Assembly: GCF_035083965.1 (NCBI RefSeq)
Contig: NC_089727.1
Location: forward strand, 20,882,769-20,946,768
DNA from: Branchiostoma lanceolatum
Lineage: Eukaryota > Chordata > Leptocardii > Amphioxiformes > Branchiostomatidae
DNA: 64,000 bases
Reading direction: 5' to 3'
In this document: one piece after another, positions 1 to 10,779 of the stretch
Position numbering within the stretch: position 1 is the stretch's first letter
Layout of the letters: each line of letters opens with the position of its first letter
Notes under the pieces: model-generated
Databases searched by the model: none
Told to the model about the DNA's origin: nothing
Seen by the model: the letters and a program-made list of their open reading frames with translations, nothing else
Translations under genes and position numbers: made by a program

Positions 1-659
1 CCAGGAAGAACGAAACCAATGGGTGTGAATTGATATTGGAATTGAAGTACTGTATGAATTAAGTCAAATTATGTCAGTCTTAGATATTAAGTGCTTATCG
101 GTAAAAACCAAGCATAAGGTCGCTTCAGTAAAAGAATGAAATTTTCGTAAATTTTGTGAGGTGGCAGGGTCTTGGCCAAACCCTACAAAAATGGTAAAGT
201 TTTGGGTGGGTGGTCACCAGTTGCCATGGCAATGCGGAGCTGTTAGTCGACATGGTGGAATCCTACATGTAGAAACAAACCTCAGCAGGATGTCCCTGTA
301 AAATGCGCACATTTTCTGTGTACAGGTATACGTAGAAGAAGGACATACCAGGAAGCTTTTAGCACTCTGCATCGTCGCGAGGAATGTTGGTTCCATTAGA
401 TTCAGACTTTGTGGCAGACCATTTTAATGTCAACTATCTCAGAGCTATTAATTAACGTGTAAAGTGCGTTGATAAAGGTTAAACATCCAGGTATTAAAGA
501 TAGGCAAGGTAACAGTTGCACAAGCAGCTGGATAGAACCCTATCCAGGTGCTTGAGTGGAACTGTTACCTTTTAAATCTCTGAAATGATCTCTGAGAAGG
601 GGTTCACCCTGCGAATGGATAGTGCAAGGAGGTTTTTATCAAGAAAAATAAGTATAGTT
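1..659. other. No recognisable feature
   Basis: AT-rich sequence with only short open frames and no domain motif, splice-framed exon or long repeat that I could see. Likely intergenic. Confidence 0.4.
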
Positions 660-830
660 TTTAGCGTATCTGCGTGTCTATCCGTGTGTGTGTGTGTGTG
701 TTTCCTGATTTTATAACAGCATAACTCAAAAAGGTCTGGATGAATTACAATGATATTTGGTATGTGGGTAGGTGTTGTGAAGACGAAGGTCAATGTTGAT
801 TTTGGTTCCCCTGGTATGTGACATTGGTAC
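660..830 (+). repeat. Dispersed repeat S, copy 1
   Basis: A TG-rich microsatellite start is followed by CAGCATAACTCAA, ATTACAATGATATTTGG, TATGTGGG, AGGTGTTGTGAAG and CCCCTGGTATGTGAC. The same blocks in the same order and orientation occur at about 62516-62714, where they interrupt a LINE endonuclease frame. The match is seen directly. I cannot tell whether it is a SINE or a MITE-like element. Confidence 0.75.
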
Positions 831-2767
831 TACAGCAGAACTTCCAGTTTTGTACTTTTTGTCCTGGACGTGCTATGGTCTTGATTACTTTAGCGGTAGA
901 TAACATGTTATGTAAGACAAAAGTGGTGTAGGTTTGGGCAAATTGCTCTTAAAGGGCAGAAGACACCAAAATACAACATGTTCTTATCATCTGATATAGC
1001 ATCATCTGTGTAGCATCATTCAAGGAATATAAACGTTTAAAACAAATACACACCCTTCTTATGTTATTTAACATTAAACCATCAAAAAACCATACTTCCA
1101 TAGATCCAGCTCTTTATTGTTATCTGATCTTCTCACCAGGTGATTACATTAATCAGTGACTAATGCCCAGTCATGACGACACAATGAACACGGCAGCCGG
1201 TTCGGAACCTTACACCACGGTTTGCGAAAAACATTATTTAATGAGCAAACAGTGCTTAATTATGGTGATAACATTCAATCTAAGGACACAACAATATCTA
1301 TTTTTGTATCGATTAATGTGATAACCTGGTGGGAAGAATCAAAAGCTGGAGGTATGAAGTTTTTATGGTTCGATGTTCAATTACATCCGAAGTGTGAAAA
1401 TTTCGATGTTATTAAACAATAGTATTATGGTTTTTTTCATGTCAGGAAATTCTTAATGTTGATGTCATTGGTGTGTTATGCCCTTTATACTATCTGCGAC
1501 GTTTGTGTCAAAATCTTTCAGGAAGGTTGATTTGATTATATGGATGACATCCGCGCGCGCATCAATTTTCGTCTGTTTCCAAAAATAGATAAAATGTTTT
1601 CGGCCATGCTGTACAACAAGGAAGTAGGACAAATAAAGCCCGGAGAGAGACACACGGGTTTTTACAGTAAAATCACTGACCACGATGGTTCGTTACCAGG
1701 GGAAACTTTCCACTGTAAGGGAGCGTATCAGGTTACCGGGGCTCCCGCGCGGTCCCCGGGGGAGCCGTAACATCTTCTAAAATATCATGATATTTAGAAA
1801 AACGATCTATCGCACGTGTCTCGCCAATCGGAAATGAAATTAGTCAATATGTATACTTCAAATCCTGCCGTTTTACGCATGTTGCATAATTTTGTCTGAA
1901 TATTTTCTTAGATTGGCCAAGTTGGCTGTTTTAGAAAGGATGTTCGGTGGACAAAATAACAAAACGGTTTAAATAACGGTTTAAATAACGTGACTAAAAA
2001 TTCCAATCTTCTATATTCTGAACAATAACAATAATACTAAACTTTCAGTTTTTGGATTTTTTAAATTTCTCTTTCAAATTATTTCTACGGCCGAAAATAT
2101 GTCAAAAAATACTTTTTTTTACACTCAAACACCCGTAATTCAAAATTTCCGCCGTATAAGAAAAATCCCTAAAACACAAGCCTGGGGATATTAGTTCTCG
2201 ATAATTTAAGCCCACGATGAGTGAGTTTGAACTCACATTGTTCGAGTTTTTCATACAACTTTGGAATAATGTCAAGCCTCACGGATAAGGGGAGGGGGTA
2301 CTTGATGCCGGCGTAAACAAGTCCTGCAAGATTCAAAGTCATCAACAATGGCACCAGTAGCTTAGTTACATGTTCCATGTCCACAATAAAATGCCAGGAA
2401 AGAAAAACTGTCCAGAAAATAGTTTGTATTTGTGATAAAGTGTTTTTTATTCTTATGCAAGGGACCTCGGACGGAAAGGGCGTTTTGGCGCGGATTTACA
2501 GTGAAAACCTGCAAATGACCGCGAGTGACCCCGAATAGAACGCACGTTCTATTCGAATACGTCACTTCAAACATGATAGAATGCCGTTCGAATTCTAAAA
2601 AAGTCTGGAAATTTTGCGCCTATGTTTGACCATCGTGGACCGGGGCACTGGAGCCTAGAGGAAATAGTTTGTCGACCACTGTTGCAGATACACATGTTCA
2701 GTAACCCAGCGACACCTCGTCCACTTACTTTAAGCGGAGAATACCTAGAGAGGTTCACTTCATTTTA
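831..2767. other. No recognisable feature
   Basis: About 1.9 kb, mostly AT-rich, with a short GC-rich patch near 1700-1770. Open frames here are short and lack recognisable motifs. Confidence 0.4.
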
Positions 2768-4613
2768 CCCTATCCAGACTGGGCTTTTTTGGGATATCTG
2801 GGACGGGTGGGGGGGGGTGGGGGCTTGGCTCATTCGGCCACCCCCCTCATAACTTCTGAATGGTATAATGTATCATTCCCAAATTTTGTAGGGAGTGATG
2901 TTCATGTAAAGTTTTATAATTCCTAGAATTTTGGTGACCTTATGACGTAATATTACGTAATTATGACGTCATTGATATTATTTTATTGGCATAGGGAATT
3001 CCTGTAATATCTAAAGGTATTAAACAACATAGTATGTATTGTTGATTTTAACCCTATCTAGACCGGGCTTTTTTTAGACTTCTTGGACCGGGGGGGGGGC
3101 TCTTTCGACCCCCCCTTCATAACTTCCGAACGGTATGCTCTATCATCACCAAATTTGCAGGGAGTGATGTTCACGTGAAGTTTTAAAATTCCTGTGATTT
3201 TGGTGACGTTATGACGTAATACGACGTAATTATGACGTTATCTATGTGATTTTTTTGGCTAAATGGGGAATTCCCATAATATCTAAAAGTATTAGACACA
3301 ATAGTGCGCATTATTGATTTAAAGGTATGCCATGACATTTGACGTCAGTTTTCACTAAATTGACGTCAAAATGACGTCGAAGAATGATGGCATGTGTTGT
3401 TAGCGACCACCTGGGATCCGACATCTTGGATCGGCCATTTTGAATTTTTTTTAAATACATTTCGTCCATGAATGACCCCAAATAACAATCAAAATAGACT
3501 AAAAACATAAATCTGTATGTTCCTGGTTAAGAAAATTCCAGGTTGTGACGAATTTAAAGGCGAAAGAGCCTGTTTATACCGAAAATAATTATCTTGTCCG
3601 CCATCTTGGATTTTGAGCGATGACGTCATCAAATTAGTATAGTTTATGAATATTTCATCATGACAGTTACATTAAATCACATATTGTGTTATACATGCAG
3701 GAAACCAGTGTGGTTGTTCAAGAAAACATTGGAAATAACTACGTTTAAGTCGAGATTAGTGAAATTTGCTTAAAATGCCTCTTCAGAAACCCGTTGCCAT
3801 GGCAACACGAAAAATGATAAACTTAAACTTTTATCATTATATTGTTGCCAACTTAATTTGAGGAAAAGTCACCAAGTTTGGTTGTTCTACCATACGTCGT
3901 TTGGCAGTTATACGATGTCAAAGTTGGCGCGGGCACTTTTAGCCCTCCCCCCCGGTCTAGATAGGGTTAAGGTATACCAAGACATATTACGTAAATGGCA
4001 ACTACGTTGACGCCAAATAACGTCATTAAATGACGTCACGTGCTGTTAGCACCCCCTTGGGATCCGCCATCTTGGATCGGCAATTTTGAAATTTTTAAAA
4101 ATACTTTTTTTTTCCACTTATGACCCCAAAAAACACTAAAAGTAGACTAGAAACGTTCATCTAAATGTTTCTAGTAAAGAAAATGCCACGTAGTGACGAT
4201 TTTGAAGGCGAAAAAGCCTGTTGATACCTAAAATAGTGTAATGGTCCGCCATCTTGGATTTTGACCGATTACGTCATCAAATTAGCATAAATCATGAATA
4301 TTAAATAATGAAAGTTACATCTTATTACATATGATGCTACACATGTAAGAAAACTAGTGTAGTTGAGCAAGAAAACCGAAGAAATATCATTGTTTTAAAA
4401 AAAATCTGTGAATTTTTCATAAAATGCCTTTCAGAAACCCGTTGCCATGGCAACAGGAAAATGATAAACTTATACTTTTATCATAATATTGTTGCCAACT
4501 AAATTTTAGGAAAAATCACCAAGTTTGGTAGTCCTAGCATATGTCGTTCGGCAGTAATACGATGTCAAAGTTGGCGGGCACTTTTACCCCCCCCCCCCCC
4601 AGTCTGGATAGGG
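2768..4613 (+). mobile_element. Family A TTAA-type MITE, outer copy A1, interrupted
   Basis: The left end reads CCCTATCCAGAC and the right end GTCTGGATAGGG, so the termini are inverted repeats matching the cleaner CCCTATCTAGAC ends of sister copies. It has the family's internal landmarks: a block of ATTACGTAA/TGACGT motifs, the palindrome GTTGCCATGGCAAC and a C-rich tract near the right end. A second copy, A2, sits inside it between about 3048 and 3970. Flanking TTAA is degenerate here. No coding capacity is seen. Termini beginning CCC at TTAA sites point to a piggyBac-type non-autonomous element; that assignment is inference. Confidence 0.8.
3052..3966 (+). mobile_element. Family A MITE copy A2, inserted into A1
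   Basis: It begins CCCTATCTAGAC, ends with the inverse GTCTAGATAGGG, and is bounded on both sides by TTAA (3048-3051 and 3967-3970). The A1 sequence stops at TTGATTT just before it and resumes at AAGGTATACC just after. Intact copies elsewhere read straight through TTGATTTAAAGGTATGCC. It is therefore a clean insertion of one family member into another at a TTAA target. Confidence 0.9.
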
Positions 4614-4614
4614 C

Positions 4615-4960
4615 TTCTTGGAATTGTTGTCAGTAACGATCTCACATGGAAACCTTATGTTTAGTACATACTGTCAAGGGTTAGACTTTGGATACACTAC
4701 CTACCTGTGGCTAGGCGTGCTGCCGTACCCTCCGCTGTACTCCTACAAATCTACATACTATCCTTCATACGACCCGTGTTGGAATATGGCTCCCCTGTGT
4801 GGGGTGGTCTCCCACGCTGTCTGTATGACGACTTGGAGACAGTGTAAAAGATGTGCCTTAGGATATGTGGACTACCGCACGCAAAGATGTGCTTTAGGAT
4901 ATGTGGACTACCGCACGCGCACTTACCCACTCTTGACTCAAGGAGAAGGTCACTTAGTAT
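4615..4960 (+). pseudogene. LINE reverse transcriptase C-terminal fragment (relic)
   Basis: Conceptual translation gives LGIVVSNDLTW, then YILSRVRLW, AVLLQIYILSFIRPV, LEYGSPVWGGLPR and DDLETV-KMCLRICGLP. This is the thumb and post-thumb region of a jockey/CR1-like non-LTR reverse transcriptase. At least two in-frame stops interrupt it (after KPYV and after DDLETV). The segment encoding CLRICGLPHA is tandemly duplicated (about 4845-4919). It begins within a few bases of the right end of element A1. Expression is not expected. Confidence 0.8.
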
Positions 4961-6986
4961 AGATTATCAAAACAAACAAGTCATTTGCATAATTTATGAT
5001 TAAGTGAAAACATGGTATTCTGCAAAAAGAAAGGACTTTTAAACATACGATATATGAAAATTTGGTAGAGAAAACCATCATTTGAAATAGTCTATGCCTT
5101 CAAAATAGGAAATACATTATATGATTTATCGAAGATTTACGGACTGATCACAATAGAGCGAGAAATTAATGATAGCGCGAGTATTGTAACGTCATTAATG
5201 ATACATCAGTTCATCAAGTGAGAAATATTGCTGTTGCTGCAGCATCTCCTTGTTCACGGATCAAAAGCGTCGCCTATGAAAAGTATCAAAAACTGCAAGA
5301 GTTCGCAGTAAGGTGTCGTCCTGTTGACTTGAGTATTTTTTCTGTGGACGTTCAGCGTTTTAGAAAAATAAACTTAAACTTAAACAATGACAGACGGTCT
5401 CCGTTGGTGTGACCAGGGGACCTACATAGTGGAAACTACACGGTAGATCCCTTGTTATCAGATTCCATCCCGACCAGAGCTGTTTGACTGATGAGATTAA
5501 AACACCGTTGACGGTAGATGAATGCAGTCCTATTGAGAATTGCAACGCGTCGCTCTTGATCCATGAACATGCTGAACTATTTACTAAATTGCGAATGTAC
5601 AAATTTAAGTTCAAACTGTAATTCCCGAGACGGAAACGTGTGAGAAGAGAGCGCAGGTGTTTCGGGGTCCAATAAATCAATATCATATTTATGAATATCA
5701 TTTTTATTTTTTTTCATTAATAAATAAATAAATATCTTATATTTGTTATTTTTAAATATTCATTTAATATATACAAGGCCTTTGTCTTATGAACAGGACT
5801 TCATAGATTCCGAACCCGGCATTCGAAATTTTTTTGTTCATTGTAATGGAAAATACCGTGCAGCGGCTCCTATGCGCGGTAAGATGATTCTTGCAAAACA
5901 CTCGCCACTAAACTTCTATTCCCGATGTAAACAGAAGCTCTTGATGTTGTTTGCAAAACAGCGATCCTTTGTTACAGTACCAATGCTCCATTGTTCAGTA
6001 TCGACTTCATTTAGACAACACGGACGTGGAAAGTGACGCCGCTCGGCACAAAAATATGGGAATTTTCATGAATTTTTGGAAAATTATCCAGGAAAATAAG
6101 GAAGAAATGTTGTAAATGCGGAAACCAGAATAATAGGGATGAGGTAGCTGTTAATTGGTTTGAACACTTGTTTGACATTTGGTAGTCATTTTAGATAGAA
6201 CCTTAGCTGTTATGAACTTCTATTTCACTTAATTACCATAGTGCTGATGATTCAATGGTGCTTTTTCAAATTTTATGTTTTATTGCGCGCTATGTACATA
6301 ATTACATTGATAGCTTTTATAATGAGCCTATTGTACATTTTAGAAATAAGTACAAGTTGTAGGCCAAGACCAGCTTTTTCAAAAGCACTTGTTTTAATTG
6401 TGTCGAACGGTCTACCAGGGCAAGGGGCAAAGTAGGGGTGGGGAGTATGTCCCAGGCTAATGTTACGGTCACAATTGGAAAAAGGGACCCCGCCGGGTAG
6501 TTCCCGGGCCGTTTTTGGCACTTTCAGGCGTGACCCCTACGTGGCCCCGCGGGGCAACCTGCGGCTACCTGGCTATTTTGGGGCACGGCGGGGACCCGAC
6601 AAAAATTTAGTTCTGACTTAAATTCTACCCGGGCCCCGTACACAAGAAGACGCCGTGACCCAAACGTGAGAACATCGCGAGGTACCCTCCGGTTGCCGTC
6701 AGTCCACCGGGACAAATTAGTTACGTCACGGACCAGATGCCCAGAATAAATATGTACTTCGAAAGACCAGGTCAAATGTGCCACGTCACAGGTCAGGTGT
6801 AGACAAAGGCGTGAACTTTGTAGTACGTGTGTTGTGAGTTCCCATGAACGTTCATCATGCCAACGGGATCGGAAAGAAGTCGGGGGAGAAAGAGAAGGGG
6901 AAACAACCGTTTCCCATATCGACAAGGACCAGGCAGACGGAGCAACAAAAGTCCCGTGAAGACGCCATAGAATCGGCTGAAAGTGA
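4961..6986. other. Unassigned, mostly AT-rich; GC-rich upstream flank of the MADF gene from about 6470
   Basis: No confident gene. One weak inverted similarity (around 5245-5278 and 5546-5573, TTCACGGATCAAAAGCG-like) may be old LINE debris. The GC-rich stretch 6470-6990 could hold the promoter or 5' exon of the MADF gene. A lysine- and glutamate-rich open frame at 6844-7062 may be an earlier coding segment, but it is in another frame and I could not connect it by a plausible intron. Confidence 0.4.
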
Positions 6987-8378
6987 AAGAGTGACGCAGA
7001 GGGAGGTAGGACGACACGTGGTGTTAGTAGGCCAGAACAGACAACACCGAAGTCTAGCATAACGGAAGACCAAGATGAACAGATCGCGTCTTTCGTAGAA
7101 AGCCACCCGGCTTTCTATGATCTAACCACCCCTGACTACAAAAACAAAGCCAAGAAGGAGGGTTGGTTAAAGGACGTGGCTTCTTCCATTGGACTGACGC
7201 GTAAGTTTTTGACTTAATAAACTGAACTTCACATGCAAATCCTGCACTTCCTGTCTTGAAGCATTTTCAGTGTTTTGAATATGAAGCAATGTATTTCAAA
7301 GACGTGGATTTTGAATGTAACAGTACTTTATAACCTAATACCATTGATGAAGTAATAAGTACAATAGTTGCGTAAGATATGTACGATACGCATGATGACG
7401 ATGTAACAATAGGCGCAATTTATAATCAGACTACATGTAGTGCTGCCATGTCTGTTGAATAATAAACCATTTTTGATGGATGGATTCATTCATTCATTAA
7501 TTGATTCATTGATTGAAAGACTTTACTTGTGCCTACTAACAGCTAAACAGATAATGACCCGGTTCCAAACCATGAGGACGAACTACTTCAAACTGAAGCG
7601 AAAGGTGGCTGGGAAGTCAGGCCAGGGTCAGACAAAACTGACGCCCCTGCAAGACTTCAATTTGCGTCGGTACACGTTCCTGGACGCACACTACCGTGGC
7701 AAGGCGTCCTCCAGGGAACTTGGATCGGTATGCATCTAGAATGACTCATGTAAGATCTGTCGATTCTTATCCATTTCATCGATACTTTGAAGTTGATGAT
7801 ATCTTTAAAATACTGTTGCCATTCCCTCTGCTTCAGGTTCCGCAGCCACAGTCCAGTTCGGACGAGGCTGACGATGAAGCCATTCCCAGAACTAGTGCAG
7901 TGACCGGTAGTTCGGACCGCAGCGGCCATGACGGCAGTGGGTCTCCACCAAAGAAAAAGAAGAAGGGTATGACCGAGGTCCTGGTGGACCTTCTGACTGA
8001 CTCACAAAAAGAACTACGTCAGTCACAAGCCACTCTAGCAGAGGTGAAGCACTGTGCGTGCTTATTTTCATAACTCCATCTTTTCTTGCCATTGGGAGAT
8101 AGTAATTCTTAAAGACGGTAGACTGACAGTCTCTGGATATTCCTTGTTCTACATTTGTAGGCTGCTTCAGGCACCAGTGCTAGTGGCGAATGCGAGCGGG
8201 TCGCCTGGGTGCAGTGACTTTCCAGTCTACACAAGGAGATCCCCCGAGAGAAGTGGAGGGCGTATCAAAAGGACACCTTCGCTGTGGCTATGCGGTACAC
8301 CACAGGGGAGGAGCAGCAGCCGCCGCAGCCCCCGACACCTGTCTTCCAGCCAGTCCAGCAGCACCAGGTGGTTCAGCA

Positions 8379-8472
8379 CTATCTGATCTATCGATCTATC
8401 TGATCTATTGATCTATCTGATCTAACGATCTATCTGATCTAACGATCTATCTGATCTATCGATCTATCTGCA
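8379..8472. repeat. (GATCTATC/GATCTAAC)n microsatellite
   Basis: About nine imperfect repeats of GATCTATCT, GATCTATTG or GATCTAACG interrupt exon 4 of the MADF gene. They directly abut two palindromes. Confidence 0.9.
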
Positions 8473-8474
8473 CG

Positions 8475-8587
8475 AAAATCGGGATTTACCATTCGTGGTA
8501 TTTACCGGTTAAGTCTGGTAATGGTTGCAAGAAGCAACCATTACCAGACTTGCCCGGTAAATACCACCAATGGTAAATCCCGATTTT
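8475..8587. repeat. Long palindrome 1 (54-bp arms, 5-bp loop)
   Basis: Left arm 8475-8528 and right arm 8534-8587 are inverted copies with about three mismatches, starting AAAATCGGGATTTACC on each strand. The arms would form a strong hairpin. It sits between the microsatellite and a second perfect palindrome. Confidence 0.95.
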
Positions 8588-8637
8588 GTACAGCCATGTA
8601 CTGTGCAGGTTGCAACCTGCACAGTACATGGCTGTAC
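8588..8637. repeat. Perfect 50-bp palindrome 2
   Basis: 25-bp arms with no loop, beginning GTACAGCCATGTACTG and ending with its inverse. It directly abuts palindrome 1. Confidence 0.95.
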
Positions 8638-9364
8638 CCTATGGCTTCGGTGCTCCGGGACAGCAGCATTTGAGACCGGTACGTAAACCACCACATTGAC
8701 TAATATGAATGATACATGTATATCATGATTATTGCAACGAGTACTTCATCATTTGTTTCGCTTCTTTTCTGTCTGCTACAGCCACTTGTATCGGCTACCC
8801 CGCCCACCACCACCGTGTCACCACTGAGGGCAGAGATGGTCATCCTACAGAATGCCGGCCAGGAGGGGAGCGATAAGGGCGCGTCCGCTGAAGATTAGTA
8901 TAACAAATGCCAGATAGCGCTTCATGTTATAATTACTCTTTTGGCAATTTCACAGACTGTATATTGCTCCCTGATGACTTCGAGTGTTAGATTAAAGCAG
9001 TTTCAAAACTTTTACTTTGTACCGTTTTCTTACGATTTTGTTCTTTGGTTTCCTTCACTTTCGGTTTTGTTAATGACAATGACGTTAGTATTAGTCACCT
9101 CAAGAAGGATATTGCGCTCTTGAGTTCAGTCGTAAAATTCCGGTACATGAACATATATACAATGTACTTGTTGATTTGGCTATAACTTGTTCAGCAAAAA
9201 GAGCATACAGTGCAGCAGACATGTATATGTTCGTAGCAGAAGCAATATTATTCAGTGTCCTATTCCTTAGAGAGTATCAGAGTTTACGTAGCAACATGGC
9301 AGACAGTATCCGAGATGCCATGAAACTCTAGAAGCTGTTGGGGCGAAAGCGCTCAGAGAAGTCC

Positions 9365-9370
9365 AATAAA
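9365..9370 (+). other. Candidate polyadenylation signal AATAAA
   Basis: AATAAA lies about 470 bp past the MADF stop codon, on the same strand, with no other gene between. Plausible but unproven. Confidence 0.35.
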
Positions 9371-9567
9371 GACATTTCCTGTATATTGCATGTTTTGTTA
9401 ATTTATTTCCATCATATCAAAGTTGATGACAAAATGGAAAAAGATTAATGACAACAGAAGAAGAAACAGAAGCTTAATCATCCTAATCTGATTATTGATA
9501 AATGAAATAGACAATACCAAAAAAGCTGATTACAGTATACATCATATCTAAGTACACATCATAATAC

Positions 9568-10683
9568 CCCTCATCCGACCGACACATTTTTGCGACGAAT
9601 CTGGCCGTATGGGGTCCAAACGGACCCCATTTTGCTTTGCCCCCTAGATATATTTCTGGCGGATCTTATTGTAGTTATTGTGCATATCCCGTTTAAATAA
9701 TCTATGGAGAATATTTTGACAAGTTTTGGTGTTGATGATTAATGATCATTATCATAATTTATGCAGAAAATAAGGAGAACCCGCATTTTCCTTTAACCCT
9801 ATCTAGACTTGGGGGGCTAAAAGTGCCCGCGCCAACTTTGACATCGTATAACTGCCAAATGACGTATGGTAAGACTACCATACTTGTTGACTTTTCCTAA
9901 AATTTAGTTGGCAACAATTCCATGAAAATAGTTTATCATTTTTCCTGTTGCCATGGCAACGGGTTTCTGACAGGCATTTTATACAAAAAGTCACTAATTT
10001 TGTAAAAACAATGATATTTCTCAGGTTTTCTTGCTCAACCACATTAGTTTCCCAAAATGTATAACATCATATGTATTTAAATGTAACTTTCATGATTTAT
10101 TATTCATAATTTATGCTAATTTGATTACGTAGTCGCTAAAAATCTAAGATGGCGGACAAGATGTTTATTTTAGGTATAGACAGGCTTTCTGCCTTCAAAA
10201 TCCATCACTACTTGGTATTTTCTTAACCAGAAACATTCGGATTAACGTTTCCAGTCTCTTTCTTTTGTGATTTGGGGTCATAAATGGAAAAAATGTAATT
10301 TAAAAATTTGCCGATCCAAGGGATCGCTAACGACACATGACGTCATTCTATGACGTCATTTTGACGTCAACGTAATCGCCATTGACGTTGTATGCCTTGG
10401 CATACCTTAAAATCAATAATACTCTCTATTATGTTTAATACCTTTCATTATTATGGGACTTCCCTATTTAGCCTATAAAATCACATCGATGACGTCATAA
10501 TTACATAATATTACGTCATAACGTCACACAATTTACCGAAATTATATAACTTTACACGAACATCACTCCCTGCAAATTTGGTGAGAATACATTGTACCGT
10601 TTGGAAGTTATGAGGAATTTCTTTCTAATTACGTAATAAACAATGCGAAATCACCAGAGGGACCCCATACGGTCGGATGAGGG
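9568..10683. mobile_element. Family B TTAA-type element, copy B1, containing family A copy A3
   Basis: The left end is CCCTCATCCGACCG and the right end is the inverse CGGTCGGATGAGGG followed by TTAA (10684-10687). The left TTAA is mutated. The interior runs GACACATTTTTGCGACG, TATGGGGTCC, then a family A element, then AATTACGTAATAAACAATGCG. It sits between the convergent Harbinger genes. The same composite occurs at 35005-37238, so the nest is part of the family. A piggyBac-type assignment is inferred from TTAA plus CCC termini. Confidence 0.85.
9797..10614 (-). mobile_element. Family A copy A3 fixed inside B1 (one end lost)
   Basis: It starts with TTAA plus CCCTATCTAGAC at 9793-9808, in reverse orientation to A2. 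It follows the family order backwards: GTGCCCGCGCCAAC, GTTGCCATGGCAAC, TGACGT blocks, CATCACTCCCTGCAAATTTG. It ends near GGAAGTTATGAGG without its second terminal repeat. The B2 copy has the same truncated right junction. Confidence 0.85.
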
Positions 10684-10779
10684 TTAAGCATACAAGCAAA
10701 TATTCCTTCATAGCATAGTTAGCATACGGCCAAAAAAGCATGTACTGTTCAAAATTAGCAGCACGGAGCTGCCACGGCA

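Larger units (their letters stand above)
6987..8898 (+). pseudogene. MADF-domain (Myb/SANT-like) protein of a PIF/Harbinger transposon, five exons, broken
   Basis: Exons by splice sites and phase: about 6987-7200 (5' end unresolved), 7543-7727, 7837-8043, 8161-8678 and 8782-8898 (stop TAG). Exons 1-2 encode a MADF domain: ITEDQDEQIASFVESHP, AFYDLTTPDYKNKAK, GWLKDVASSIGLT, then MTRFQTMRTNYFKLKRK. Exon 3 has a basic PPKKKKKG run and a helix (EVLVDLLTDSQKEL). Such proteins bind DNA and act with the Harbinger transposase; a transposase of that family lies convergently at 10.8-12.2 kb. Damage: an in-frame TGA at 8215-8217, just before LSSLHKEIPREKW; and about 260 bp of microsatellite plus palindromes inside exon 4 that shift the frame between QVVQHY and YGFGAPG. 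No in-frame ATG precedes the MADF domain in exon 1. Confidence 0.8.

Noticed and set aside
5360-5701. 113-codon minus-strand frame
   Set aside because: No recognisable domain; shares only a ~24-bp weak inverted similarity with 5245-5278, too little to call.
6524-7060. 178-codon minus-strand open frame
   Set aside because: It overlaps the GC-rich start of the MADF gene, has no recognisable motif, and reads like a shadow of GC-rich plus-strand sequence.
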